Shown piece after piece: positions 1-14,700 of a stretch of DNA of 64,000 nt (position 1 is the stretch's first letter; each line of letters begins with the position of its first letter). Position numbers and translations under genes: made by a program. A model generated the notes under the pieces. That model had not been told where the DNA came from. It did no database searches and worked only from the letters and a program-made list of their open reading frames with translations. This DNA comes from Meghimatium bilineatum (lineage: Eukaryota > Mollusca > Gastropoda > Stylommatophora > Philomycidae). The stretch spans positions 47,249,376 through 47,313,375 of the forward strand of contig CM067317.1 in NCBI GenBank assembly GCA_034231615.1, in the 5' to 3' direction.

Positions 1-905
1 GTAACACTAGTTTGCATGATGTGACATTCATACTGACACAAGGAGGCAAAATGCGTCATAGACACACCATTCACAGTTTGTCAGTGGATGGCGGAGATTG
101 CCAAGCAGTGGTGCACAATGTGGATACAGGGATGAAAAGTGAAGCATACTTCAATAGCAGATGGTTCAGGTGGTGGAAACCAAGGGTAGAAATAACTCTC
201 TACCTCAGTAAGGCAATCTATCTTCAAGTCCAAGGAAGTCAGAGCAGCCCCAACCCTTGTTGCATGAAATACTCATGCTTATTGTCCTACTAAACCAAGA
301 ACCATAGAAAGAAAGATCATTTGAAATTGTGATTAGCAAAGAACTGAACAAAGATGAAGATTGGTTCTCTAAATTACAAATACCAGAAAGTAAGAAGTTC
401 AAGGAACAAGAAAAAAGGACCAAAACATTAACGGACGAGGACATCAAACTACTTGTGAATATGACTTCACATGAAGACAGAACAGAACCGAGAGGCTTAC
501 AGAGTGGCAGTGAGACGATATTTTTCAAAGGACACACCACATAGAAGGTTAAAAAGTGCAGTCTTAACGTCATTGTGATCAACCTCCTGGAAAGAAAAGA
601 CCAGAGTATCATATTCCGACTGCGCACACAACATGTACAGCTTAACAATCACCTGAACAGAATACAACCACAACACAATTCAGGGTGCCGGCTGTGCACT
701 CATCCATATGAAACTGTTGACCACCACCTTTTTGAATGTCCAGTGCTGGATGACATCAGGAAAATGCTTCTCTCTCCAGGGCTAGATAAATGGAACACAT
801 TATATGGAACAAAACAACAACTCACAAACACATGCATATATCACACAATGGCATTGGGTCAATGGGAATGAGCCCATGGACCGCTGGATCAGCAACGAAC
901 CAACT
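1..905 (+). mobile_element. 3' remnant of an RNase H-type LINE
   Basis: Broken frames carry the C-terminal end of an I/Jockey-group LINE polyprotein. The clearest frame (575-871) reads FRLRTQHVQLNNHLNRI and then a Cys/His knuckle, CRLCTHPYETVDHHLFECP. That C-x2-C ... H-x4-C pattern is typical of the segment after RNase H in these elements. Upstream frames at 12-293 and 329-544 are shifted and partly unrecognisable. The last ~135 bp (about 770-905) recurs at 14165-14312, and its extreme end recurs at 1903-1946, so this is a family 3' end. It lies in the PXK intron that runs off the window. It is a dead copy. Confidence 0.6.
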
Positions 906-1554
906 TCATTGTACTCTAGTTTTTTCATGTTGGGACCATCTCAAGAGAAGGAGCAGATTGTTACTGAGAATATCACTCAGAACACATAACTAATTAGCTC
1001 AATCAATAATCCCAAGAGACCTATGAAAAATACACATATAAACTTGATGTTACAGCTCAATTTTTAACATGTGGTCTCATGGACAGAAGAGCACATGATT
1101 TGATCACTTGACCACATTATAAGAAATATCAAAAATCTTGATGTAACATGTAGAGCATGATGTTGAGCTGCAAATATTCTTTCTATTTTAATGTCCTCAA
1201 TAACAAATTTATATCCCAGACTATATCCCACGATCTTTCTCCAACCTTCTCTTCAGGTGTTCTCCTGGTATTCTATGACATCCCCACTTCTCTTTCCTTG
1301 TGCATCTCGGTAAAGTGCTTGTCTAGTTATATAGCTCGATTGTTTTCTGAGGGTGTGTCCAACCCACCATCTTAAATCTAGAATTGCTGTTTATTTTGTT
1401 GTTTTATCATCCTTTATAAGTCTGCATTTGCTATCTCCTCCAATAATCTGAAAAATGTAATTTTATTTGTCACTCATCTCAATGACAAAGAGTTGCAGAC
1501 ATTTTATATATGTGATATGTCCATGTGGCAACTGTGTGTAGCTGGACTTCTAGT

Positions 1555-1835
1555 AGTTCAGAGTGCAAAAAAACAGGGACACTGTGTTCTTTCCAGATAT
1601 GTCATAGAAGGCGACTAAGGAAAGTTGGGGGATGAACTGACAACCTGTTACCTGTGAAAATTCATAATTGCCACTGCACGTCTCATCTTACTTCTGTCAA
1701 ATGGTTCCTATGGATGAAGAGATGCAGTGGGAGTTTGATAACTAAAATCTGGAGAAGACAGTGGACTTCATCTTGATGACAGGCCTGACAGTATAGCATG
1801 ACCACAGATGCTGAACGCAGAAGAAGAAGAAGAAC
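1555..1835 (+). repeat. Diverged SINE-1-like repeat with (GAA)n tail
   Basis: The sequence shares GAAGGCGACTAAG with the 5' part of the SINE-1 copy at 5993-6237 (there reversed). It ends in a GAAGAAGAAGAAGAA tract (1820-1834) like other SINE-1 copies. The middle is too diverged to align by eye, so this is a weak call. Confidence 0.35.
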
Positions 1836-1902
1836 TAAAATAAATTATCTCACATCCTAAAGGTGTGTCTGCTTCTTAGCAATATAATACCTGAGTCAAA
1901 GG

Positions 1903-2385
1903 GCATGGGCCCATGGACTGCTGGATCAGCAACCAACCAACCAAAGATGTGTCTTCATCACACAGAAATAGAGGAAAAGATTTATGGGTTCAATTTTCAT
2001 GCCAACATTGTGCTGTCAATGATGTGGACACTGGCTAAAAAATTGGAAAGACAGCATGCTGCGTGTGAGATAGGATGTCGGAAGGAGAGGGGGGGCAGCA
2101 AATGGAGCGTGAGATCATGTGGGGAGTGGAGAGATTGCAGGAGCTGTTGGAACAACATCTGTGGTCAAGTGTAATGAGAAACCAAGACTGATGTCACTGA
2201 ATATGTTCTGACACTTAGTGAGAATGGGGCCTTGTTGGCCAGTGGCAGGAGAGTACAGCATGAAAGTTGAGGCAGCAAAATAAGAGGACCATGGGAGGGT
2301 GGATTGAGGAAGTTACCAACATTCTGAGAAGTCACAATATTACGGCCTATCAAGTGACCAAACATGCCATGGCCTAAAGGTCAAT
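1903..2385 (+). mobile_element. LINE 3' tail (1903-1946) and a second LINE C-terminal fragment
   Basis: 1903-1946 repeats the terminal bases of the LINE end seen at 860-905 and 14275-14312, ending in CCAACCAACCAA. The following DNA to about 2385 contains GGAGGGTGGATTGAGGAAGT and a downstream block matching, in the same sense, the reverse strand of 12739-12942. That block encodes a degenerate LINE C terminus. No frame is intact. Confidence 0.4.
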
Positions 2386-2486
2386 CATCATTCAATCATG
2401 ATATGCCTTACAACAAAAGCTAAGAAAAGACAAAAGGAAAATACAAATTTACTTATTCTATACAAATATACAAAAAAAATACTAAC

Positions 2487-2730
2487 CATAAGGGAATCCC
2501 TTTTCCTGCATAAATTTCAACGCTTCAAGTATTTGTCTACCAAATGTTTTAACTGTATTGAAATCTAGATGCACAACTGTCTTTGGGTGTGAGTACTTCT
2601 GCAAACATGTTCCTTTGGGTTTGCACCGACATATAAAGTCTCGAAGTGATCCTGCCTCAATATACTCTCGTATAACCATACATCCATTTTCATTAGCGGT
2701 TGCGAATAGTGTAGGAAAGATGTATGGATG
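2487..2730 (-). CDS. PXK: PXK exon 7 (kinase-like N-lobe to helix E)
   Basis: 81 codons plus one base, acceptor TTCTAACAG|CATCC and donor CTTATG|GTTAGT. It opens with HPYIFPTLFATANENG and closes with GRQILEALKFMQEKGFPYG, the helix directly before the HLHASNV-like catalytic-loop position of PXK. The next exon should be to the left of this window; I found no candidate in 1-2480. Confidence 0.92.
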
Positions 2731-5700
2731 CTGTTAGAAGAAAGAGAATATAGATTAAAAACAAGTATTGAAATATCATTCATCTGTAGTCACTCTAAAA
2801 ATATTCTTCTTTTTTTGTATCTGTTCTCAATCTGCTGCTTGTTAGTAAGATCTAGTCTGAAGAATGGAATGTATTGTCGTGATTTACAGCTTGGTTGTAA
2901 TCTTGGCACCTTTCAGCATCACTTTTAGGAAACTTTGATCTAGGGATTGAGAAAGAAAAAAACTAATCATAACCCCTCTTTAATGTTACCACTTTGCTCC
3001 TCTTTTAGGCCCTAACTACAAAGACACAAGATGTTGACTTTAAAATGTTCCAAAAACAGAATAGCTATTTTTTTTAGATCTTTTCCAAGTCTTCTCTCAT
3101 TGTAGATGTATGTAGACATTTCATTTTTGTTATACCTTGTTTTGTTGTTGACACACAATAGCTATGCCTACTTAATCACTTTCTTTCTTTAACAATGCAT
3201 GACAAATTACAGCACCACTTTATTTGGTGTTTGTTCTCAAACTCCCACCAAATCTCTATCATAGCAGGACAATGTCCTTTCTTGATTTCAAGTAGGATAT
3301 AGCCAGCAAACTGAAGTTATTGCAATGGAAATTCAATGAAATGTTTTCACCACTTCCACCGAATGTCTATAACCATATCACTAGTAGGTCAGCTGTACAA
3401 GAGAACCAGCTCCCCTACTGCATGTTGATCCTGAAAAGCAAGTCACACTCAAACTAGCTTGACTTTGTCACTTTCCACATTGCTATCGAAATAGCCACAG
3501 ACACCCACAAAAACTACTTTACTTTATACTCATTGTATTTTCCTGTAACAAACTTAATAAGAAATGAAGAACCAAACATACACACATTAAAAAAACATAC
3601 CTTTATGGCTGGCAGTATGTTGATAATAGCACTCAGTTCTTTTAAAGGTAAGTACATGTCTGGACCAAACTCTACCTGAAACCAAAATTAATAAAAAATA
3701 TTAAATATTGAAGAAATAGGAATTGCAAAATTTGATTATAGTCTGCAGGTTCAGACAAACAATCTTGAAAAAATGCACAAACTCAAAACACATAAACACA
3801 TTTTTTGTACTTGACAAAACTGTGTAACATTTCAGCAATAGGTATTAACGGAAATCACAAAGTTATAAGTTTTGCAGGTGAAAACAGATTAAACAGCATG
3901 GAAAATATAGTTTACAAAACAGACTGCAAATGATCTTTATCACACAAAATAAAGGAAGAATGGAGTACAAACAAATAATAATAATGCAAATGAACTAGAC
4001 TGCAGAAATTTAATAACGGGATGATCCATGGCAGCAATGCTATATTGTGGTAGTAAAAAAAGTAACGGGTAAGCTGAGTTACAAGCTAGAGAATACCCCC
4101 TCCAAGTAGAATTATTTTTTTAATAGATATTGCATTAAACCAAAAGCTGAAGTCTCCTGGGTATGAAAGAAAGCTCAGAGAAACCCAATGCATATAAAAA
4201 GTAAGAACAAGGTGATCACAATTCTTGAGAGTAGGGACAAATAAACGCAAACATGAACCAGCATCATAAAACTCAGTTTTTCCATAAGTGTTCAGTTGTC
4301 TGGTCAATGGTTGACCACAAATCATCAGACTATTTCCTCAGTTGTGACGTTGCCATTCTTTGACCTTCCCAGAACCTGAGCAATGGTACCCTTTTTTCAT
4401 TGTGGCTTGACAAATCGCAGAAATTATTTTTATTTCAAACAATGAATGAGTGAACTTGAAACCTGAATCTGCTGCTCAGCTTAACACTGCACTACACTAT
4501 CACTACTTCCAGATTGTGGTAGTAACACACTGGAGGAATTATAATGCCATAAAATAACTAGGAATAAAAAGAAATGGAATCACAAAGCCTCCATTTAGAC
4601 ACAGGGATGATTTGTATTAAGACAAAAAGGAATTAGGTTACCGTAGAGTAAAATATGATTCTGAAGAGTGTATTTAGCCCTAAAATTTATTATAAATATG
4701 ATTTTAGAGCACTGAATTAGTTGTCATGGACACCAAGACAGTTAGTGCTATTGAAATACATATCAACGGGAGTAAATTGCCAGAAGATGGATGTGTCGGG
4801 TCATTGACGCAAATAAACTGTGATACAGCACATTTTAATTCTCGGGACACCATCCTGCTGAAAATCTAGTAGAACCACGGTCTTGCTACAAGAGAGATCC
4901 AGCGGAAATTTGAGAATAAGCACTGAAGAAGAAGAACCAGAGTAAGAAAGTTTAAGTTAATATCATGAAGATGCTGACAGAAACAGTCCCCAAGTCTCTT
5001 ACCAGTTTTTCCTAAATACATGTCATGTTACAACATTTACAATTAATGGCATAAATAGTATTATGGGACTCGCATATAAAGCCATCTTCGATAATAGATG
5101 TTATCCTAGGGAAATTTACACTTTAGCAAGTTTACATTTTACATACCGAATTTACCCGTTCTGAATGAGAAACTACTTCTCAAAGCATTGAACACCACAG
5201 AGAATTGGGGTCTTCAGGTATTAAATAAAGCTCAAAATTTGCACAAATAGATTCAACAATCAATATAAGGTAATACTGCAGTGAAATGGAACAATAATAG
5301 TACTTACATTGCACACAAGTTTTTGATTTTTCACTTGAACACAAGACAGACTATCACTAAGACTAAGGGGTTATGAGATGTAAACATGAAAACATATAAA
5401 TTACAACACACAAGACATTTTTAAATCATTTGGTCTTTCTCAAGAATATATAAAACAGTGAAAAAAAAATGAAAACAGTGAAAACAATGTTACCACTAAA
5501 GAGGAACTATATACACTATTGATAAGTAAACAATACGAAGTTCAAGGTGACAATGATGATTTCAGGGAGGTATTGCTCGTAATTCCTATGGATCGAAACA
5601 AACAAAGAAAATAAACATGTCAAATACGAGCATTAACAAATTCACAAGTTGTGCAATACTAACCCTTGAAAGCAGTTGTTGTACTTTGGGCTGTGCCAGT

Positions 5701-8700
5701 GGTTTCACTAGAATATACTGCTTTCGTATTCTCCATCCTGTTGGAAATACAAGAAATTAAAATTACATCACATTTTCACCGCACCATCTTGTCACAATGG
5801 ATAAGTATTCACACACTGAAAAATAAAAATATTCAGGTGGAACTTACCTTTATCCATGCCCATAACACTTCAAGATTGTATGGGTACTGCATTAGATTCA
5901 TAAGCTGAGCAAAGTGATATGTATCACAGTTCTCTAATGATTTCTATCTTCCGTGGTATGGATGAGTGTAGAAAATCATGACCAGTCAATTTCTTCTTCT
6001 TCGTTCATTCTCAAACTCCTACAGATTAGCAGGATGTAGTCCGGAGAACGGAATGCGTTGTGCCATGGTTTACAGCATTGCTGCGATATCTGCGCATTTT
6101 GGCCTGACACATCCGACTTCAGCATGGCTTTGGGTCACTTAGTCGCCTTTTACAACATGCGTGGAAGGTAAACAGTGTTGCTATTCTTTGTTCCCCTTTC
6201 AGGCCCCGGCAACACACGGGCGTTCCAGTCCATTTGAAACTCTTTATGATTTTCTTTGTCTTCCTCTGCTCCATCCACCTTCAACTGTTCCCTGCTGAAT
6301 CCTTTCTTACAAGAAATCATGACAAATATTTATGTTAATGCATGTATTATACATTTATGTGGGTATATTTTGTACATTACTACATGTATATATTATATTG
6401 GGGGGGGGGGGGGGGGGGAAGAGAGAATGCAAATGCTTATGTCAATACATATATGTTTATGAGATCTGTATTTGCGAGCGAATTTTTTTGTGATCTCATG
6501 TAAGTATTCATATGTGAACCCATGCTTGTATGAATGCATTTACATATTTATATGCTTGTACATGTCTGTGTAGGCACCTTTCATACATATATGTATTGAT
6601 GTTTGCATATGTGATGTATTGTCAATATTAGTAAAGTGCAATGAAGATTGTGAGAGAAAGCACATCTATGTAACCACATTGTAAGGACAGCTGGAGAAGA
6701 GATGGGCACCACTAGCTAAACCTTTCGCCCACTGAAATACTACAATGGAATAATACAAACTTGTACGTAAGAAATGAAGTAGAGATGTATGCAGGTGTAC
6801 AAGAACCATTACTCTCAATAGTGAAACAATGAAAACTAGCCTGGTTTGGACATGTATGCAGACATGATTCCTAGTCAAAAATAATACTGCAGGGAACTGT
6901 CGAAGGTGGAAGAAGCAGAGGAGGGAAAATAAAGGTATGAACAGACAACATCAAGGAATGGACAGGACAAGATTTTTCCCTCACGCATACGCATCGCTGA
7001 GGATATAAATTGCTGGAGGGCTTTGTGTGCTAAAGCATCCAGTGTGGTACACCTATGACCCTGAAAGGTTACAGGTTTATTGATTGATTGATTAAACCCA
7101 GCACCCATTCCCCTTGTAAACTACTGAACCCACTCACCCCTAATTTTGTATGCTGCTTATTGGTATTCCTTATCTCCACATATGTCATCGTACACACGTA
7201 CACTTTTTTTAAATGTTTGTATGTCTGTGTACAGTTAGCATCATTGACATTAAGCATTCACATAATCATGTTAGATACTCATGACTTATTTTCTTGTAGA
7301 ATTCCACTTACCAGTACTTTGATGTTTGTCTATCGATGGTGCTTTTGGTGTGTAAAATTCAAACTACCACCACTATTGCTTATAATTAACACAGAGGTGC
7401 AAAAAGTACCGCATTGCTCTCAGCGGACCCAAGATTCCAAAAATACCTCCCCGCAGTGCACTCTGGAACCAGAAATACAGCTGCTTGTGCTGATTCTGGC
7501 TAAAACATTTGGGGATCATATCCGTGAATGTGGAAGGAGCAGATGGAAAGAGATTTGAATGCAAAAAAGACAGGCAATATCTCAGACACTTCTGCGCCAA
7601 CACATGTAGCAGCACTGTCGATAAACAGTGAAGCTAGTCAGTATGGTGAAGCTAGTCAGACTACATTCTGCTGAAAATCTAGTAGGACCATTGTCCTGCT
7701 ACAAGAAAGATCCTGTGAGAGTTTAAGAACGAACACATAAATACCACAAAACCTAGTTGATTTGTTTTTCTTTTACACCATGCTTATCTTCTCTTGTGAA
7801 GGAGGAACATCATCATTAAAGATGGATAACAATTGTTTCATACCTAATTCTGGCAATGGTTCTATCACATCCCATTTTGGTTCAGATCGGAATAACATAG
7901 AGACATGTTGAAGTGCTATTTCTGGGAAGAGAAGAGAAAAAAAGACATATGAAATTATTATTATATTTATTTATTTCTTGTTCAATATTTGTCCAATGTA
8001 TGTGATAGCATATTTAAACTGTATAATTACTGCCACATATTCACCATTGTTTAGTTTTGGCTAGTTCTATTGATAAATATTTCTGTATCTGAAAGTTATT
8101 TAAGATTCCCATACTGTATCTGTGGATGTGTGCCTCTGTGAGCCAGCATTCAGTCTGCAACTGATTTAGTGCATTGCAGTTTTGCAGTCTGTTCTGCCTG
8201 TCTACACAAGCACAAGTGATAGAACTAGTCTCAGTCTATTGTCTGTACCCAAGTGAATAATGGTTAATCTTATTCACACTTGCTGTTAGGCGTAGGGGAT
8301 GAAGCACCAGCTGTCGTTCCAAGGCCAGATGAGTTGCCTTGATTGTATTAAGTTCATGTTTGTTCAAGGCTATCTTTGATGTTTTCTATCCACCGTTTTC
8401 TTGCTCTACCTTTGAGCTCAGTCTATCTACCTTTGAGCTCAGTCTAAGCAGAGATAACACTAAGGATAATATAAAGATTGTTACCTCTACTAAAATGCTA
8501 ATAAATAAATTTTAAAAAATGACATTTTTCCTTTTTTTACCCTGTGGTCACAATGGGACCTTTATCAAGAAAAATAACACAAACAGAAATATTGAATTTT
8601 TAAATATTTTTTTTAAACAACTATAACAACAAGAGATGACAACTTATAGTGGGAGAAAATATGCATATATATATATCCGTACAATCGTACTGTCAGGAGA

Positions 8701-11700
8701 TTGATTTTGGGTAGGTAATGAGATGACATACCAGAACACATGAGGAGGATACAAGATGTATCCTAGGACAAGGAAATGCAACCTAAAATCAAATGATGTG
8801 GCAGGGCAGACTTTAGCCTTGATTGGCAGTTAGTCTAGGTTGGGAGCACAGATAGGCAGACAGAAAGAGCATAGCTCTGCTGATCCAGCAGCTCCTGCAG
8901 AGAGAGTTCTTGCCTTGTTCCAAATGTATTGGTATTACCTTTCTGTTTGGAGTTAACAAGGCAAGCAGACAGAAGGATTGTGCTGCATGAGTAACACATG
9001 GTCTCTATTTTTCAGCCAGGACATATGGAAAAGAATATATATGCAAACATAATATGCATGATACAGGCATTGACATGGAATCATGAGAACAGGATGATAT
9101 GGATCATTTTGCATGGAGAGGAAAGATTAGGAATGGTATAATGATAAAGGAGGAAGCGACAGCAGATATTTCAAGGGCTGCACGTCAAAGAAGACACACA
9201 GCAGCACAAGAAAGGTGGGCCTGTGATTCCTTGAACATAATGTGGAAGACTCTTTGAGGCTCAGATTGGTGCCATGGATTTGAGCCATGGATTAGATATT
9301 ATATTTCTTGTAGCACAATAATAATACTATCATTTGGGAAGACAGAAAGGTGTCTACTAGGTAATAAGAAAAAAGTATAGCTGTGTGGCGGAGAAGTACA
9401 GGGCTCATCTTGGCTAGATAAAGTGCAAGCTTCAAACTCCGCTTCAGGCAGTTGTGTATCAAAACCATTAATAAAGCAATGGTAACCTACTGAGCATGTT
9501 TATATTGCCTATAAAATTACTACAGCCAAAAAATGCTTAGTTGATCTCTACATTCTGAAAAGGGTATGTTATTAACCTGTTTTTTTTTTAACCTTTAGGA
9601 CCCCAGATTAAAATTACACTATTTCTTCCTGGGGCCCGGATTATTTTTTTTATTTATAAAATGCATTATTTTTTGGTGAGTGTTTGGTAAAGCAATAACT
9701 TTTTTTGTGTGTAAAGATTTCAAAATAATTTTTGCACATGTAAATAAAGGAGTGAATAATGCATATAATCATGTTATTTTGTTTTTGTATGTGTGATATG
9801 ACGGTTGTGCGCAAGTTATGAAGTGAAAATTGGGGGAGAAAATCTGAAAACTAAAAAATCACACAATAATTTCCTGACTCACCTATACTTGATGTCTGGC
9901 AATACATAAAATCCTTCTAAATACCTATTCTTGTTGTATATATGTTGTTTTCTACCAAACTAATATAATAAGGACTTAACAAACCAACAAAGCATGAAGA
10001 AATCACATACAATGTCCATCCATAAAAGACTAGACCTAGCCGGACATACAACATAATTATTTTCCATGCTGACCTGTGGCACCCCTGATTCATATTGTGT
10101 TTGCATTATTCGATTAATAAATGAACATTCTTATAATATAACAACACACAAAACACAACAACTAAAACATGTTGATATTACTTTCCATGACAATCACTAA
10201 CCATATTATGTAGTACTATATTTGATAGTAAAATATAGCGTCGAAAATCAACAAAAGTCGTTCTAGAAATTTGTTGACAAAATCAGCCGGCATTCTCTTT
10301 TTTATAATTGTAATGTGTAAAGGAATTTTACCTTTAGGTTTGACGCATTCCTAGCTTCATGTATTGGGAATTCTACATCATGTGAGCTTAACTTCGTGTG
10401 ATTCCGTAGTGAGGAATCGGAACATATTAACGGAGGTGACTGTACATGCAGACAGTCCTTGGTAACGTAATGGCATTTATAGACCCCTATGGAGTCCGCA
10501 AGGTTCAGTTAAGAAATGGAGAGCTTGAAGCACTTTAAAATGAGGAGCAAAATTAATCTATGATTAGTAACAAAGAGAAAAGAACAAATTCACCTCAATC
10601 AAATAACAATATGATTGTTAAATGACATTCTTCTTTTTAAATTTATTAACCAGTGTCCATCAAAGTAGACACTGAATGAACATTACATCTTGTGGTACCT
10701 TGAAAGGCAACAAGTAACTCTCCACACAGGTTGGTCATCTCTCAAGTGTATTCAATTCCTGGCCCACTACTTCATTTTCATCTATACCCATCCAAGATAT
10801 TCCCCCAATTTTACATTTGTCCTTTGATGTCCATGTCAAGACAACTCTTGTGAGATCATCTGACTCTTTTCTCAAGATGTGACAAAACCATCTCCACCGT
10901 CTTGATGCTATAGTAGTCTGCATGTCCTGTTTACTCCTAATTAGCAGCTTCTGATGAGTGTAACATCATGATGATTCATAGTCGTCTATACCAATAGTTC
11001 TTAATGTAGGTCATATCATTCATGGGGGCGACAGAGAATAAAATTTGAAATTTGGGAAGGGGGGGGGGTTACAGGATGGCAATCATTTCTTTTTAATAAA
11101 ATTCAGTAAGATATTTGTCAATAAACCTTAATAACCTTGTAAAACTCTAAAAGGCAAAACTAGGAAACAGGATGATGAAGTTTTGCTAATCATTAGAAAC
11201 ACACATGAAAATCGATGTTTTAACAGAAAGGCCTTTATCAATAATATATTCACAACATACTACCATTTCTTAGTTTCGCCAGTTGGATTTCTATTTTGCT
11301 GCAATTATTAGACTATCACTATGCTCTAAAGAAAGGCAACATATTTTTAGGTGGGGGGGGGGGGGAGATATTAATTAGTAGGGTAATGAGTGATGGGACT
11401 TTAAAAGTAAGTGAATTAATTAGTCAGTCAAGTCAATCAGTGGATGAATTAGCTAGTAATTGATCAGTCAGAAAACAAGCAACTACATTATGAAAAATAA
11501 TAAGAAAAAAACACTTACCTACAAAATTGGAAGAGTAATTATTAGAGTCTAGAAACTTTTTCACAATCAAGCTTTTGGATATCACAGGGATGCTTACTAT
11601 TGCATTTAGATAATTCTGAGAGAGAAAAACATCCAGCATATAATACAAATGTAATAATACAAATGAAATAATACAAATGAAATAATACAAATGAAATAAT

Positions 11701-14700
11701 ACAAATGAAATAATACAAATGTATTTCAAAGAAATACATTGAGATACATAAGTATTTTTTCATGAATGCTTCAGTTTTAATTTTGAATTATGACTGCAGG
11801 TTATCATTAACACATACCAGACAATTCCATAGGTGCTCTGATCCCTGACTCAATAAATCCATCAGAGTGTAGCAGATCATAATTCCAGTTCGGTATTGAT
11901 TTATCAGTTGTTTGTATATCTATTATGCTTATCTTTCCAATCAATACAATCTTTACACCAATCTCTCACAATCTTCAGAGTGACTATGATTTACAATTTT
12001 GAAAATCTTCTGAATGGGCAAGGTGCCTCAGTGCATTGATTATGTGAAAAAGATATATCGATATACCTTTCAATACTGTGGCCATACCCATCAGTGTATA
12101 AACTCATCTGTTACCCCCAATACCTACATGTCCAGGTGTGAATATGAAGGTACTCTTTCTGGTCACGCATTGCATCAATAATTCCACCTGTGGACAGCAG
12201 ACGATTCCTACTTCAACTTTATGGAGCATATTCATTGAATCACTAAGTATACATGAATAAGAACAGTCCTGGGACACCAGCAGTAACAGTTTCTTAATCA
12301 CAGATTTCATTTCCATCATAAGACTGCACATGATTGTTATAAAGGAACCACTAGATTCCTTGGCAATTTCTCCACTGGAGGATGCTAAAGAAGCCCAAGC
12401 TCAGAATTGATGATGAATGACTGACCCATTGGTGTAGATTATTAGACTTTTTATTTCGTATTCCACAATCAAATTTCTTATTTCGTATTCCACAATCAAA
12501 TTTCTTATTTCGTATTCCACAATCAAATTTCTTATTTCGTATTCCACAATCAAATTTCTTATTTCGTATTCCACAATCAAATTTCTTATTTCGTATTCCA
12601 CAATCAAATTTCTTATTTCGTATTCCACAATCAAATTTCTTGAAATAATTGGAGAGTGCAGTAAAACCGTGAGCAATCTATTCATATATTGTCTTTTCTC
12701 TCCTTCTGCTGTAAGGCATTGCAGGATTGAATGACTATCTATTTTTGGAATATGGCACATTTGGTCGCTTGATGTGCAGTAATATTTTTATGCTTCAGAA
12801 CATTGGTAACTCCTTCAATCCACCATCTTCTTTCTCTGCCTTGTGCTGTTTCCATTTTCATGTTGTATTTTCTTCTGTTGACCAGTATGGGTTTATTCTT
12901 ATTATGTAGTTGTACCATTTCAGTCTCTGTCATCGATATCATCTAAGATAAAGTATTATTGTCCCTGATTACTGATATAACTAATAAATAGCAAAAAATG
13001 TGAATGAGAAATAACAAACAAACAAAAAGACAACCGCATCTCATTGTAATAGAAAAAAAGGGTGCATTCATGTTTAGTTGAAAAGTCCTTGTCATTGCTC
13101 ACAACCATATGTAACCACTGGAAAAAAAATAGCTCCTTAACAGTTGTAACTTTGTTTTTCTATTTGCCCCTTGCCATAGAATTCTCATCTGTGATGTCTT
13201 TTGCAGTGCCATTTCTAATCTTTGATGGGCAATCTCATGTGGTGTTGATGGTCACCCTGATATATTCAAAGTTGTTGACATTTTCTAGTTGTTCTTTGCC
13301 AATTACTATTGTATGTCTGAGTTCATCTCAACTGATATGCATTATCTTAGTCTTTTTTTAGGAACAGAATTGAGGAAAAGAAATTATGCCTCACTATGAT
13401 GTTTAACTGACATAATCATGTGTTGACTGATGCAAAACTAAAGTAAGTCCCAGAGTTTAAATACCTAGAAAGCATATTTACGGAGGATGGCAAACTCGAC
13501 AGAGAAACAAGGTGCCAAAAAACCAACGCTGTGAATTACCAGCTGTCACCAATACTTAAACACCCATCAATCTGCATAGCTACAAAATGACAATTGATAA
13601 ACAGTATTTTTATACCATCTCTGTGTTATCAATGTCAAACAGTGCCCCTGACAAAGACATTGATGAAAAAGATCACAGTTTGTGAAATGAGATGTTTGAG
13701 GAAAGCTATAAATGTCACAAAAAAAGACCACAGGAGAAATGATATCAGGAAAGAAGTAAAGACTATCTCAAGTCAAGAATACATCGAGAGGCAGCAAACC
13801 AGATGGTGTGATCACGTCATAAGAATGGAACCTGTGCAACCAGCCCTTCGTGCATACATCAGCAGAAGACCGGGCTACGAGGCAAGAAGAAGACCACAAA
13901 CTATATGGACAGAGACAATCAAAGAAACATTAAATAGACATGGGCTTACCATGGTAAATGCAGCTTGAATGGTCAAAAATAAAAAAAACCCATCCCCTCT
14001 AATCAGTCTAAAATCTGCCTGAACTATATTGATTTATCTGCTACATTCTTTTCATGATTATCTTGAGAATTATCTTTCTGGCATGATTAATCAGTGCAAT
14101 TGTTCTGTAATTTGTGTAGAGTTTCAAGTGGCCTTCTTCAGAAGTGGTATATATACTAATATATTTTTTAAATGCTTCTCTCTCCACGGCCAGATAAATG
14201 GAACACATTATATGGAACAAAACAACAGCTCACAAACATATGCATATATCACACAATGGCATTGGGTCAAAGGGCATGAGCCCACAGACCACTGGATCAG
14301 CAACCAACTAACAAACTTATCTTTTCCAATCTTTTAACCATCTTTCATTTTTCCAGATCTTAACACATGATAGATTTGGACACTGGGTTCTCATCCTGCT
14401 TGTAACAATTCAGCAACTAATTCTTCACACCTTGATGAGGTTTTATTTGCCCAATGTACCGGTATGTCTTCTATGATGGGTTCTGGTTCAAGTTCTGTGT
14501 CTAGTTGTAGTCTGTGTCTTTATCTGGATCTTCATACATTTCCCAACAGTATTTCATCCACCTGTACAGAATGTCTTTATTTTATGTTACTGTGTTTCGC
14601 AACTTGTTTTCAATCGCTTGTGTGGTTGGTTAAAATTTTGCTGTCAGTGTTTTTGCTTCTTAATTATTGTTCTGATTACCCCTCTTCCCCCCTCCTCATT

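Noticed and set aside
6256..6462. ORF with a poly-glycine stretch
   Set aside because: The glycine run comes from a poly-G tract; no conserved context.
12451..12639. CRISPR-like array
   Set aside because: The 27-bp units are directly adjacent with no spacers, in a eukaryotic genome and inside a LINE remnant.
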